In this document: piece by piece, positions 56,901-64,000 of the stretch
Layout of the letters: the number at the start of each line of letters is the position of its first letter
Numbering within the stretch: position 1 is the first letter of the stretch
NCBI RefSeq assembly: GCF_002081715.1
Contig: NZ_MUKP01000015.1
Coordinates: 58,534-122,533 of the forward strand
Direction: 5' to 3'
DNA: 64,000 bases
Source: Nocardia donostiensis
Lineage (GTDB): Bacteria; Actinomycetota; Actinomycetes; Mycobacteriales; Mycobacteriaceae
Program-made: the position numbers and the translations under genes
Notes under the pieces: generated by a model
Database searches by the model: none
What the model was told of the DNA's origin: nothing
What the model saw: only the letters and a program-made list of their open reading frames with translations

Positions 56901-59900
56901 ACCGGCCGTATCGATTGCCTGGGGCCCGTGGAACGCGGGCACCGGTATGACCGCCGAACTCGGTGCGCCCGGCTTGGCCCGACTGCGCCGGATGGGTGTA
57001 CGGCCGCTGGAGAACACGGCCGGACTGATGTTGTTCGACTCTGCTGTCGCAGAGCCGGCCGCCCTGGCGGTGGCCGCCGATTTCGACATCGCCGGACTGA
57101 CCGAGCTCGCCCGGGCGGGTTCGCTGCCGAACGTGCTGAGCATGCTGGTGGCCGCGCCCGCGCCCGGGTCCCTTCCGAATGCGGCGCCGCTCGGACGACT
57201 GGCCACCGTCGCGGCCGCCGAGCGGGACGAGGTCGCGCTGTCGGTGGTGTGTGAGAACGCGGCCGCGGCGCTGGGGCATGGCTCGGCCGAGGCGATCGAG
57301 CCGGATATGCCGTTCACCGACCTGGGTTTCGACTCCCTGGCCGGGGTCGAATTCCGCAATCGGCTCGCCAAGGCCACCGGATTGCCGCTGCCCGCCACCC
57401 TGGTCTTCGACCATCCGACCGCGCGGGCAGTGGCGGTGTTCCTGGTTTCGCTGATCGATGACGTACCCGGTGCGCGCAAGCCTGCGCCCAAGACAGTGCG
57501 CCACGGCCGCACCGACGAGCCGATCGCCATCGTCGGCATCGGTTGCCGTTATCCCGGTGGCGTTTCCTCCGCAGCGCAGCTGTGGGACCTGGTGGCCGCC
57601 GGTGCCGATGTGATCACCGGTTTCCCCACCGACCGGGGCTGGGATCTGGAACGGTTGTACAACCCGGACCCGGATGTCCCCGGCACTACCTACGTACGTG
57701 AGGGTGGTTTCCTCGCCGACCCTGGCGGTTTCGACCCCGGCTTCTTCGGAATCAGCCCGCGCGAGGCGACAGCGATGGACCCGCAGCAGCGGCTGATGCT
57801 CGAAGCCGCCTGGGAGTCGCTGGAAGACGCGGGTATCGATCCGACGTCGCTACGTGGAAGCGATACCGGTGTATATGTCGGTGCCACTCCTTCCGGCTAC
57901 GGCGAGCGGGTCGTGGGCGAGAACGAAGGGTTCCGGATGACCGGGAACTCCGAAAGCGTGATCTCCGGACGCGTCGCTTACGTTCTCGGGCTGCAGGGCC
58001 CGGCGATGACCGTGGACACCGCCTGCTCGTCGTCGCTGGTCGCATTGCACCTGGCGTGCCAGGCGCTGCGCAACGGTGAGACATCGCTGGTGCTGTCGGC
58101 CGGAGTCACCGTCTCCGGCAGCCCCGAGTTCTTCGTGGACTTCGCCCGGCAGCGGGGTTTGGCTCCGGATGGTCGGTGTAAGGCGTTTTCGGCGGCTGCG
58201 GACGGGGTGGGTTGGTCCGAGGGTGTGGGTGTGTTGGTGTTGGAGCGGTTGTCGGACGCGCGGCGGCTGGGGCATGAGGTGTTGGCGGTGGTGCGGGGTT
58301 CGGCGGTGAATCAGGACGGTGCGTCGAATGGTTTGACGGCGCCGAACGGTCCGTCGCAGGAACGGGTTATCGCGGCGGCATTGGCCTCGGCGGGGTTGGC
58401 GCCGTCGGAGGTGGATGCGGTGGAGGCGCATGGTACGGGTACGCCGTTGGGTGATCCGATCGAAGCGCAAGCCCTGATCGCGGCTTATGGGCAGGACCGG
58501 ACCGAACCGCTGTGGGTCGGGTCGCTGAAATCGAACATCGGGCACTCGGTGGCGGCATCCGGCGTGGGTGGCGTGATCAAAATGGTGCAGGCCTTGCGTC
58601 ACGGCATGCTGCCGAGGACGCTGCACGCCGACGAGCTCTCGCCGAAGGTGGACTGGTCGGCAGGTGCGGTGCAGGTGCTGACCGAGCCCGAGCCGTGGCC
58701 CGCCGAGGCCGGGCGGGTGCGCCGGGCCGGGGTCTCCTCGTTCGGGATCAGCGGCACCAACGCCCACGTGATTCTCGAGGAAACCCCCGCCGAAGCTCGG
58801 ACGGCACCCGGGCGGACCGTGCCGGACGAAACGAACCCGGCCGTGCGAGTGGAGGCGGTACCGCTGCTGGTATCGGCGAAATCCGAGGCGGGTCTGCGCG
58901 CGCAAGCCGATCGATTGCGGCAGTGGCTGGACGAAACCCCGGCGGCTGACGATCTGTGGCGGGTGGCCTCCTCGCTGGTCGGTAGCCGAGCGCAGCTGGA
59001 CTGGCGCGGCGCGGTGATCGGGCACAACCGCGATGAGGTGCGTAACGGCCTGGCGGAGCTGGCTTCGGGCGCGTCGGCCGGTCGGGTGGTGTACGGGAAG
59101 GCGCGAACGGGTCGCACCGCGTTCCTCTTCACCGGCCAGGGCGCGCAGCGGGCCGGAATGGGCGCGGGACTGTATCGCGACTTCCCGGTTTTCGCTGCCG
59201 CACTGGACGAGGTATGTGCCCAGTTCGATCCCCTGCTCGGGCGATCGCTCCGGGATCTGATGTTCGCCGCGGACCAGGCGGATCTGCTCGGGCGTACCGA
59301 ATTCACCCAGCCCGCGCTGTTCGCCTTCGAGGTCGCGATGTTCCGCCTGCTGGAGTCGTTCGGGATCGTCCCCGACGTACTGGCCGGGCATTCCATCGGC
59401 GAGCTCGCGGCCGCGCACGTGGCCGGGGTGTGGTCGCTGGCGCACGCCTGCGCACTGGTGGCCGCACGAGGCAGGCTGATGGGTGCGCTACCGGAGGGCG
59501 GGGCGATGCTCGCGGCGGCGACCACCGAGGAGCGAGCCGAGCGGTTGCTGGACGGCTACCGAGACGACCTATCGATCGCCGCGGTGAACGGCCCGTTCTC
59601 GGTGGTGTTCTCCGGGACCGCCGACGCGGTCGACGCAGTGGCGAAGCTGTTGGACGACGCTGGGGTCAGGACCTCGCGGCTGCGGGTGAGTCATGCGTTC
59701 CACTCAGGGCTGATGGACCCGATGCTGGCAGAATTCCGCTCCGTCGCGGAATCTCTGGCATATCACGCGCCCTCGATCCCGATCGTTTCCACCCTCTCGG
59801 GAACTGTCGCAGGCAGCGAGGTCACCGACCCGGAGTACTGGGTGAACCAGGTGCGCGGATGTGTCCGCTTCGCCTCCGGTGTAGATACGCTGGCAGCTTC

Positions 59901-62900
59901 CGGAGTACGGCGTTTCCTGGAACTCGGGCCGGACGCGGTGCTCACCGCGATGACCCGCGAATGTCTGTCCGGTGCCGAGACCGAAGCTGAGTCGCTGGTG
60001 GCGGCCACCTCCCGGCGCACGGCCGATGAGGGCACGCAGATCGTGACATTCCTGGCGCAGGCGCGGGTATCGGGCCTGCCGGTGGTACTGGATCCGCTGT
60101 TCGCGGGCCGGGACACCCGTCGAGTCACGCTGCCGACCTATGCCTTCCAGAATCAGCGGTACTGGCTGGAGCCGGGACCGGAAGCCACCCGGCCGGTATC
60201 GGGTCATCTGCTCACCGAGGTCGTGCCGGTTGTCGGCCGAGACGAATGGCTGTTCACCGGCCGCTTCTCCACCCGTACCCATCCGTGGCTGGCGGACCAC
60301 GTGGTATTCGGGTCGGCCCTGATCCCGGGCACCGGTTTCGTGGAGATGGCACTGCACGCCGGGAGCCATCTGGGCATGGACACGATTCAGGAGCTGGTGC
60401 TCGAGTCACCGATGCTGTTCGACGACGACACCTCGCTCGACGCGCAGGTCGTCGTCGAGCCGGCCGACACCGCCGGCCGCAGGCGGTTCGTGATCCATTC
60501 CCGGGCCGTTGGAGCCGAGTCCCACGGCGAGGCCGACTGGATCACCCACGCGATCGGCACACTGGCCCCAGCCGGCTCGGTGCCGGGGGACACGCAGTGG
60601 GACGGACAGGTGCCTGCGGACGGGGTACGGCCACTGGACCCCGGGCAGTTGTACGACCAACTGGCATCGATCGGTTTCGGTTACGGTCCGGCCTTCCAAG
60701 GCGTGCGCGCGGCATGGAGTGCAGGCAATGTGATGTATGCCGAGGTGGCGCTTCCCGACAGCACCGCGGCCCGGGAGTACCGGATTCATCCGGCGCTGCT
60801 GGACGCGAGTATCCACCCGTCGCTGGACCGGCTCGACGATCCGGGCCGGGTTCCGCTGCCCTTCTCCTATACCGGGATTCGGCTGTACCAGGCGGGTGCG
60901 GATGTCGTGCGCGTTCGGATCAGCGTCACCGACCAGACCAATACCGCCCGGCTCGACCTCACCGACACCAACGGCGCACCCGTTCTGACGATTGCCGCCG
61001 CACTGGCCCGCCCGGTCGATATCGAGACGCTGAACCGTTCCCGGGCCACCTCCAGCCCGCTCTACACCCGCAGCTGGAAGACGGTGCCGCTCCCGGCCCT
61101 CGGGTCGGGGACCGCGGTAGCAGTGCTCGGCTCGGCCTCGGTGCCGGGATCGGTGCGTACCCACCCGGATCTCACCGCGCTGGCCATCGCCCCGGATGTA
61201 CCCGGGTTGGTGGTCTGGGATTCCGGAGAGGTAACGGGCGCGGGTGACCTGGCCCAGGCCGCGCGGCTTCGCGTCAGCGCCACTTTGACGCTGGTGCGCG
61301 ACTGGCTGGCCGACGAACGCACCGAGCGCGCAACCCTGGTGGTCGTCACCCGCTGCGCCGCAGGCCTGCCCGGCGAGCCCGGCGACCCAGGGGGTGCGGC
61401 GGTCGCCGGCCTGATCGACTCCGCGCAGGCGGAATACCCGGGCCGGATCGTCCAGCTCGACCTCGACGACGGGACCGCGCCGAGCGCGGATCTGATTCGC
61501 GCGGTCGCCGAGGTCGATGAGCCCCGGGTCGCCGTACGCGGTTCTTCGGCCCTGGTGCCCCGGATGGTCAAGGCGGTGGGGGACACCGAACCGGTGTCGT
61601 TCGGCACCGGGACGGTCCTGATCACCGGTGGCACCGGTGGTCTTGGCGCGTTGCTGGCCCGGCACTTGGTGGCCGAGCACGGGGTACGGCGGCTGCTGCT
61701 GGTGTCCCGGAGCGGGCCGGCCGCCGACGGTGCGGACGAACTGGCCGCCGAACTCACCGAGGCGGGTGCTCAGGTGCAGGTTGCCGCATGCGATGTGGCC
61801 GATCGCGCGGCGTTGGGCGACCTGCTGCGCACGGTGCCTGCCGAGTATCCACTGACCGCTGTGGTGCACACCGCGGGCGTGATCGATGATGGCACCATCG
61901 AGACCTTGACCGCCGATCAGGTGCATCGGGTCATGCGGCCGAAAACCGATGCCGCGGTGAACCTGCACGAACTGACCCGGGATTCGGATCTATCGGCCTT
62001 CGTCCTGTTCTCCTCGGCCGCGCCGCTGCTCGGTGGCCAGGGCCAGGGCAACTACGCGGCGGCGAACGCCTTCCTCGACGCACTGGCCCATCAGCGTCGC
62101 GAATCCGGCCTGCCCGCGCATTCGCTGGCCTGGGGACTGTGGACCGTCGGCATGGGCAGCGCACTCGGCCGAGAAGGCGCCGAGCAAATGGTTCGCCAGA
62201 TCCGCACCCGGCTCGGGTTGGTGCCGATCACCGCCGAGCCAGGCATGGAGCTGTTCGACAAGGCACTCGGCACCAGCCATGCCCTGGTGCTGACCGCACT
62301 GCTGGACATGTCCGCGCTCAGCGAGCTCGCGGGCACCGGCGCCTTGCCCAGCTTGTTCCGCGACATCGTTCGCGCTCCGGTGGCGGCGCCGTCGGCGCAG
62401 GACACGGGATCGCTGGCCCGGCGGCTGGCGGCCGTTGCCGAGTCCGAACGTTACGACCTGGTGCTGCACGAGGTCCGGGCGCTGGCAGCCACCGTGCTGG
62501 GCCACGCCTCGGCCGATGCGGTGGACCCGGACGCGTTGTTCACCGAACTCGGGTTCGACTCACTGGGCGGTGTGGAATTCCGCAACCGGCTCGCCACAAT
62601 CACCGGACTGACCCTGGCGTCCACGCTGGTGTTCGAATATCCGTCCCCGGCCGCCGTGGCCGAGACGCTGACCGAGCAGCTCAGTGGCCTCGTCGGGGCC
62701 GCGGATGGGGCGGCGCAGGCGGTGTCGGGCCCGAGTGCGCCCGGAATTCTCACCGGGTTGGTCACCGAGGCGCTCCGGCGTGGTGATGCGAAGGTCACTC
62801 TGCCGGTGCTGATGCAGACCGGCCGGCTCATCGTCGATCTGGACGAGTCGGCCGATCGGCTGGTCGCACCGAAACCGATGCTGCTGGCGCGCGGCGGGGC

Positions 62901-63552
62901 CGGACCCACGCTGATCTGTGTCCCGTCGTTCGTGGTCGGTAATGGTCCGCACCAGTTCGGCCGGTTGGCCAGGGAACTCGGTTCCGAGTTCGGGATGTCC
63001 GCGCTCTGGCTGCCCGGTACGCGACCGGGCGAGTCGTTGCCGCCGAACTGGGATGCCCTGTTGGACTGTCTCGCCGACACCACCTTGGACACGGTAGGGG
63101 CGGATCCGTTCGTGCTGGTCGGCTACTCGATCGGTGGCGCGATCGCGCACGGGCTCGCCGGTCGGCTTGCCGAACGCGGACGGGCGCCGATGGGCGTCGC
63201 CATGATCGACACCTACTCGCCCGACAGCGAAGAGGACAACCTCGAGGTGTTCGGCAGTGCGCTGGAAGTGGCCTTCAGCCACGAACTGGTGACGGTCGAC
63301 GATCGTGGCCTGGTGGTGATGGCGCACTACGGCCAGGTCTACGGGGGCCGCGCGGCGGAGCCGATTTCCGAGCCCACGCTGCTGCTGCGGGCCACCACCC
63401 CGATGCCGGGACTGTCGGATATGGCGGTACCGGTGCCGGGCTGGCAGCACGCCGGTCCGACGGTGCGGATCACCGCCGACCATCTGTCCGTGCTCGACGA
63501 GGCCGCGGCCGATGTGGCGACACATATCCGGCAGTGGCTACGTAGCTGCTGA
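47920..63552 (+). CDS. Type I modular PKS, three KS-AT-DH-KR-ACP modules and thioesterase (continues the 46903 frame)
   Basis: Same phase as the preceding piece; together 5549 residues. 47920 is only the first possible start after the TGA and has no ribosome site. Module 1: rest of KS1 (His346, His384), AT 48370-49670, DH 49690-50560, KR 50590-51900, ACP 51975-52205. Module 2: KS 52270-53550, AT 53610-54935, DH 54960-55790, KR 55845-57100, ACP 57220-57445. Module 3: KS 57514-58790, AT 58858-60170, DH 60195-61030, KR 61060-62340, ACP 62425-62670. TE 62740-63549. All ATs have GHSIGE and HAFH (malonyl). All DHs have HxxxGxxxxP and a DAxxH-type motif. KRs keep TGGTxGLG, the Ser and Tyr, with LDD/VDD/IDD (B type). 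ACPs have GFDSL. The TE has GYSIGG, MIDTY and a late DHLS. Predicted output: a triene acyl chain, released by the TE. Confidence 0.93.
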   Translation: MDAVEAHGTGTALGDPIEAQALIATYGQDRPEPLRIGSLKSNIGHSQAAAGVGGMIKMVQALRHEELPKTLHVDELSPHVDWSAGTVRVLTQAEQWPAGARVRRAGVSSFGISGTNAHVIVEEAPVAAEPGADETGGSADSPAAVSAEVTPLVVSAKSEPALRAQAERLRQWLSGHPDTDVWSVASALLEHRTRFARRAAVVGRDRAELLAGLADLASGSVSPAVVTGSVGSGKTAFLFTGQGAQRVGMGAGLYAAFPVFAQALDEVCGQFDALLGGSLREVMFADPQGVLERTEWTQPALFAFEVALFRLVESFGLAPDMVAGHSIGELVAAYVAGVWSLADACALVAARGRLMGALPEGGAMLAAAVTEDRALEIVAAFGDRLALAAVNGPASVVLSGDADAVEEVERRLSGDGVRTSRLRVSHAFHSARMDPMLAEFRAVAERLTYRQPALALVSNVSAGVAATASTDPGYWVEQVRGCVRFAPGVDALVAAGVLRFVEMGPDAVLSAMSRECLAEHPGVDAESLVVATSRRSVDEVSQFVTMLAQADAAGLEVDWRPLFAGREISRVALPTYAFQRQRYWLEPLGGGAAPGTSDHPILTGVVPLAGKDEWLFTGRISAADQPWLADHSVFGSVVVPGTAFVELVLTAGARLDAGSVEELLLEGPLVLTGDAPVDIQVGVEPADEAGRRRFSIHSRVAGDDDVTGGEWSTHASGVLVPVSEAVPTWVAAETSGDWPPAGAEPVAYDALYDQLADLGFGYGPAFQGLRSVWRDTGDLLTEVALTDDAGTAAAYAIHPALFDAVFHAAIAELALDLPAGRLPLPFSFGGVRLYRTGVAAVRVRVMLTGSDRIRLVAVDDAGAPVLSLDSLASRPVDAEALRGAAGERPSLAEVEWVPVSAGTGHPTVPVAVLGSGAVSGAGSRFADLAELLAAQTLPEVVVWAPVGGDSGADDTVARTHIGVTATLELLRQWQTDHRLSAARLVVLTRGAAAVSGESPDPAAAAVAGLLRSAQFEYPGRFVLLDVAPGADPDEETVAAAADSEEPELAVRDGVRYVPRLRRRAGRTGGAAPDFGTGSVLITGGTGGLGAEVARHIVAAHGVRRLVLVSRRGDRAPGVPALVDELAAAGAQVRVAACDVGDRTALAVLLADLTGEFAPSAVIHSAGVLDDGTVETLTAEQLDRVLAAKADAAWNLHDATRDRELAAFVLFSSLAGVAGSPGQGNYAAANAFLDALAAQRHAAGLPAVSIAWGSWNQGSGMTTALDGTAMARMARMGVRPLATADGLALFDQATAAAAPMVVATDFDTEALAARAREGSLPRVLHAMVTVPVRRAADTTGSLARRLAAAAPAEHETIVLAVVCAEAAGVLGHISADAIDPTAPFSELGFDSLAGVEFRNRLGKATGVQLPSTLVFDHPTATAVAAFVLSRVGELESADARPVNRVVRRVRTDEPIAIVGMGCRYPGGVESPAQLWDLVTAGTDAITDFPSDRGWDLDRLFHPDPDNPGTSYLRYGGFLTDAGHFDAGFFGIGPREATAMDPQQRLLLEASWEALEHAGIDPASLRGSDAGVFTGISYLDYEEIAKASGAGVEGYIGTGSASSVASGRVAYTLGLEGPAITVDTACSSSLVAIHLAAQALRQGECSMALASGAAVMSTPFLFTEFSRQRGLAPDGRCKAFSAAADGVGWSEGVGVLVLERLSDARRLGHEVLAVVRGSAVNQDGASNGLTAPNGPSQERVIAAALASAGLAPSEVDAVEAHGTGTPLGDPIEAQALIAAYGQDRTEPLWVGSLKSNIGHSQAAAGVAGVIKVVQALRHSMLPRTLHVDAPSPHVDWSAGAVRLLTEERSWPGSADRVRRAGVSSFGISGTNAHVIIEEAPAGPVGSAVTVADGRGPAAGAVPLLLSAKSVPGLRAQAARLHDWLIAHPEAELSDIAYSLLTTRSRLNRRGAVVAGERETALARLTDLATGSTGVGVVDGTSVDGKIAFLFTGQGAQRPGMGAGLYSAFPVFAAAFDEICAEFDRLLGPWPDGAGLKDIVFGSAEQESIHRTEYTQPALFAYEVALFRLVESFGISPDVLIGHSIGELVAAYVAGMWSTADACALVAARGRLMGALPPGGAMLAAAIPQPRADEIIAPFGERLSVAAVNSPSAVVFSGTEEAVAQLEALLSAEGVRVSRLRVSHAFHSGLMDPMLPEFEEVVAGVNYRRPLLPVVSNVFGVVGGEAFADPLYWVGHVRDTVRFAQGVDHLVDSGVSRFLEIGPDAVLSAMTRQCLPADVESRALVAAAGRRGADEVTQFLAFLGQAHSAGIEVDWAPLFAGYAPARVELPTYAFQRQRYWLHTGRPAAMGGLGHPILTEAVPVAGRDEWLFTGKLSDPGQPWVAEHLVFGTPVVPATTYLEMASAVGTRLGAGVIEELLLDIPLVLTENPVDIQVAVEEAGPDGRRRFTVYSRSERTEDAQDWVAHAGGVLAEADATPDAGTGWDEVWPPEHAEQLDVADLYQRISGLGMEYGPVFRGVRAAWRRGQEMFAEISLDDAVVPQPGGFGIHPALFDACLHPALDFVMDDVPADRVPLPVRCAGVRLARTGSGPLRLRIDWHGGYGIRMEAVDEAGDPVLSVDSVVVHPVERRTVERVRSAGALPLYGLEWLPVPAATEVVEVSVAVLGGADIAGAEHRFADVGAAAEAARGSAAPDAVVWCAETVPDAAETMPGMARRGVLEMLALVRSWLADTGPARTRLVVVTHRAMGPAGESPDPAAAAIAGLVRSAQAEHPGRIVLLDRDGELDRRLVSAAIAANEPLLAVRDGALLVPRVSRRPAAVDPVPMSFGTGTVLVTGGTTGLGALVARHLVAAHGVRRLLLVSRRGRDAEGVPELVAEVSALGAAVDVAACDVADRAALEQLLAQLPPEFPLSGIVHAAGVVDDGTVESLTADQIDRVFRPKVDGLWSLHEAACSAEVSAFVVFSSMAGVAGAPGQGNYAAANAFTDALVALRISAGLPAVSIAWGPWNAGTGMTAELGAPGLARLRRMGVRPLENTAGLMLFDSAVAEPAALAVAADFDIAGLTELARAGSLPNVLSMLVAAPAPGSLPNAAPLGRLATVAAAERDEVALSVVCENAAAALGHGSAEAIEPDMPFTDLGFDSLAGVEFRNRLAKATGLPLPATLVFDHPTARAVAVFLVSLIDDVPGARKPAPKTVRHGRTDEPIAIVGIGCRYPGGVSSAAQLWDLVAAGADVITGFPTDRGWDLERLYNPDPDVPGTTYVREGGFLADPGGFDPGFFGISPREATAMDPQQRLMLEAAWESLEDAGIDPTSLRGSDTGVYVGATPSGYGERVVGENEGFRMTGNSESVISGRVAYVLGLQGPAMTVDTACSSSLVALHLACQALRNGETSLVLSAGVTVSGSPEFFVDFARQRGLAPDGRCKAFSAAADGVGWSEGVGVLVLERLSDARRLGHEVLAVVRGSAVNQDGASNGLTAPNGPSQERVIAAALASAGLAPSEVDAVEAHGTGTPLGDPIEAQALIAAYGQDRTEPLWVGSLKSNIGHSVAASGVGGVIKMVQALRHGMLPRTLHADELSPKVDWSAGAVQVLTEPEPWPAEAGRVRRAGVSSFGISGTNAHVILEETPAEARTAPGRTVPDETNPAVRVEAVPLLVSAKSEAGLRAQADRLRQWLDETPAADDLWRVASSLVGSRAQLDWRGAVIGHNRDEVRNGLAELASGASAGRVVYGKARTGRTAFLFTGQGAQRAGMGAGLYRDFPVFAAALDEVCAQFDPLLGRSLRDLMFAADQADLLGRTEFTQPALFAFEVAMFRLLESFGIVPDVLAGHSIGELAAAHVAGVWSLAHACALVAARGRLMGALPEGGAMLAAATTEERAERLLDGYRDDLSIAAVNGPFSVVFSGTADAVDAVAKLLDDAGVRTSRLRVSHAFHSGLMDPMLAEFRSVAESLAYHAPSIPIVSTLSGTVAGSEVTDPEYWVNQVRGCVRFASGVDTLAASGVRRFLELGPDAVLTAMTRECLSGAETEAESLVAATSRRTADEGTQIVTFLAQARVSGLPVVLDPLFAGRDTRRVTLPTYAFQNQRYWLEPGPEATRPVSGHLLTEVVPVVGRDEWLFTGRFSTRTHPWLADHVVFGSALIPGTGFVEMALHAGSHLGMDTIQELVLESPMLFDDDTSLDAQVVVEPADTAGRRRFVIHSRAVGAESHGEADWITHAIGTLAPAGSVPGDTQWDGQVPADGVRPLDPGQLYDQLASIGFGYGPAFQGVRAAWSAGNVMYAEVALPDSTAAREYRIHPALLDASIHPSLDRLDDPGRVPLPFSYTGIRLYQAGADVVRVRISVTDQTNTARLDLTDTNGAPVLTIAAALARPVDIETLNRSRATSSPLYTRSWKTVPLPALGSGTAVAVLGSASVPGSVRTHPDLTALAIAPDVPGLVVWDSGEVTGAGDLAQAARLRVSATLTLVRDWLADERTERATLVVVTRCAAGLPGEPGDPGGAAVAGLIDSAQAEYPGRIVQLDLDDGTAPSADLIRAVAEVDEPRVAVRGSSALVPRMVKAVGDTEPVSFGTGTVLITGGTGGLGALLARHLVAEHGVRRLLLVSRSGPAADGADELAAELTEAGAQVQVAACDVADRAALGDLLRTVPAEYPLTAVVHTAGVIDDGTIETLTADQVHRVMRPKTDAAVNLHELTRDSDLSAFVLFSSAAPLLGGQGQGNYAAANAFLDALAHQRRESGLPAHSLAWGLWTVGMGSALGREGAEQMVRQIRTRLGLVPITAEPGMELFDKALGTSHALVLTALLDMSALSELAGTGALPSLFRDIVRAPVAAPSAQDTGSLARRLAAVAESERYDLVLHEVRALAATVLGHASADAVDPDALFTELGFDSLGGVEFRNRLATITGLTLASTLVFEYPSPAAVAETLTEQLSGLVGAADGAAQAVSGPSAPGILTGLVTEALRRGDAKVTLPVLMQTGRLIVDLDESADRLVAPKPMLLARGGAGPTLICVPSFVVGNGPHQFGRLARELGSEFGMSALWLPGTRPGESLPPNWDALLDCLADTTLDTVGADPFVLVGYSIGGAIAHGLAGRLAERGRAPMGVAMIDTYSPDSEEDNLEVFGSALEVAFSHELVTVDDRGLVVMAHYGQVYGGRAAEPISEPTLLLRATTPMPGLSDMAVPVPGWQHAGPTVRITADHLSVLDEAAADVATHIRQWLRSC
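52912..53310 (+). repeat. KS2 copy of a 399-bp near-identical tract
   Basis: This segment of KS2 matches 58147-58545 in KS3 with a single difference (GAGG against GAAG near 53229/58464), while flanking KS sequence diverges sharply at both ends. Codon choice inside (many TTG, GTG, GGT) differs from the flanks. It covers the region between the active-site Cys and the second His. Confidence 0.9.
58147..58545 (+). repeat. KS3 copy of the 399-bp near-identical tract
   Basis: Partner of 52912-53310, 5235 bases away in direct orientation. KS1 does not carry this version, so the exchange involved modules 2 and 3 only. Confidence 0.9.
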
Positions 63553-63598
63553 CGAACACGAACAAGCTCAGTATTCACCTGGTTGGACGGGAATTTCC

Positions 63599-64000
63599 AT
63601 GATCGAATCGGCGAACGATGTCGCTATTGTCGGGATGTCGTGCCGCATGCCCGGTGCATCCGATCTTCAGGCCTTCTGGCGACTGCTGCGCGCAGGACGG
63701 GATGCGATCGGCACCGCTGGGGCGGACCGTCCGGGAATCGACGAAATCGCGGGGTTCCTGGATACCGCGACCCGTTACGACGCGGACTTTTTCGGTGTGC
63801 CCCCGAACGAGGCCCGCGACATCGATCCCCAGCAGCTGCTCGGTCTGGAACTGAGCTGGGAGGCACTGGAGGACGCGGGTTTCGGTGCTGCGGCCGAGGC
63901 TGCCACCGGCACCGGTGTGTTCCTCGGCAGTACCGGCACCGACTTCGCCGAAATCGTGGCCGCGCGGGGAAGAGCCGGTATCGGCAGGCATTCGCTGTGG
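63599..64000 (+). CDS. Second type I PKS gene, N-terminal KS (3' end outside window)
   Basis: The first 134 codons are visible. It starts directly with a KS: MIESANDVAIVGMSCRMPGASDLQAFWRLLRAGRDAI, then [45 protein letters not shown] and GTGVFLGSTGTDFAEIV. There is no N-terminal docking coil, unlike the preceding PKS, so this protein probably starts a chain or works separately. The ATG at 63599 follows GGACGGGAA. It begins 46 bases after the thioesterase-bearing PKS, so the genes are likely cotranscribed. The active-site Cys lies beyond the window edge. Confidence 0.9.
   Translation, partial: MIESANDVAIVGMSCRMPGASDLQAFWRLLRAGRDAIGTAGADRPGIDEIAGFLDTATRYDADFFGVPPNEARDIDPQQLLGLELSWEALEDAGFGAAAEAATGTGVFLGSTGTDFAEIVAARGRAGIGRHSLW

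Noticed and set aside
52912..58545. Repeated blocks in the PKS as a CRISPR-like or satellite array
   Set aside because: The repeats are homologous catalytic domains spaced one module apart (about 5.2 kb) within one reading frame.

Overview
The window is high-GC actinomycete chromosome, most consistent with Nocardia or a close relative. The evidence is the codon use, the lipoproteins with actinobacterial lipoboxes (DUF2599, DUF3558-like), an SARP/AfsR-type regulator, an ECF41 sigma factor, many TetR regulators, a HelR-type helicase and a long modular type I polyketide synthase (PKS). No rRNA, tRNA, CRISPR array or intact insertion sequence was seen. The genus is an inference.

Layout. 0-5.7 kb: a partial NAD(P)-binding protein, a DUF2599 lipoprotein, and an ECF41 sigma factor divergent from a three-gene set (serine hydrolase, DoxX-like protein, AhpD-like protein). 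Both divergent promoters carry the same GGTCACG-N16-CGTC motif. 5.8-8.8 kb: a KstD/fumarate-reductase-type flavoprotein and an A+T-richer DUF4272 gene. 8.8-14.8 kb: histidine use, with HutC divergent from urocanase (hutU), then a permease-hutH operon read towards hutU; a matching CCTGTATATACAGG-type operator lies at both promoters. 15-19 kb: an acyl-CoA dehydrogenase / APH-like kinase / SDR operon whose SDR is frameshifted, opposite an unusual XRE-TetR fusion regulator. 19-23 kb: a lipoprotein, a PPOX-class flavoprotein, a secreted lipase-like hydrolase and a GNAT acetyltransferase. 23-26.4 kb: a HelR/HelD-like RNA polymerase helicase downstream of a 19-bp inverted repeat that matches the rifamycin-associated element (RAE) as I recall it, then a RibD-C/DHFR-like protein. 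26.4-28.4 kb: gene debris (permease tail, DoxX head, frameshifted SDR, IS3 orfA remnant).

28.4-36.3 kb: a DUF1023 hydrolase, a DUF1801 protein, a 1044-residue SARP-NB-ARC-TPR regulator, and a DUF4097 / 3Fe-4S ferredoxin / cytochrome P450 set. 36.4-43.6 kb: a complete aromatic meta-cleavage operon in order hydroxylase, extradiol dioxygenase, C-C hydrolase, hydratase, acetaldehyde dehydrogenase, aldolase, divergent from a TetR gene and followed by a decayed IclR regulator. 44.3-45.9 kb: a TetR gene and an alpha/beta hydrolase gene with a clear promoter and operator.

46.9-64 kb: a modular PKS of three KS-AT-DH-KR-ACP modules plus a thioesterase. All three AT domains look malonyl-specific, so the expected product segment is a conjugated triene released by the TE. 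The first KS is broken by an in-frame TGA between its active-site Cys and its two His residues. KS2 and KS3 share a 399-bp near-identical tract. A second PKS gene starts just downstream and runs off the window.

Several genes differ from an intact frame by one missing base, two of them in G runs, so sequence error must be excluded before these are called biological pseudogenes.
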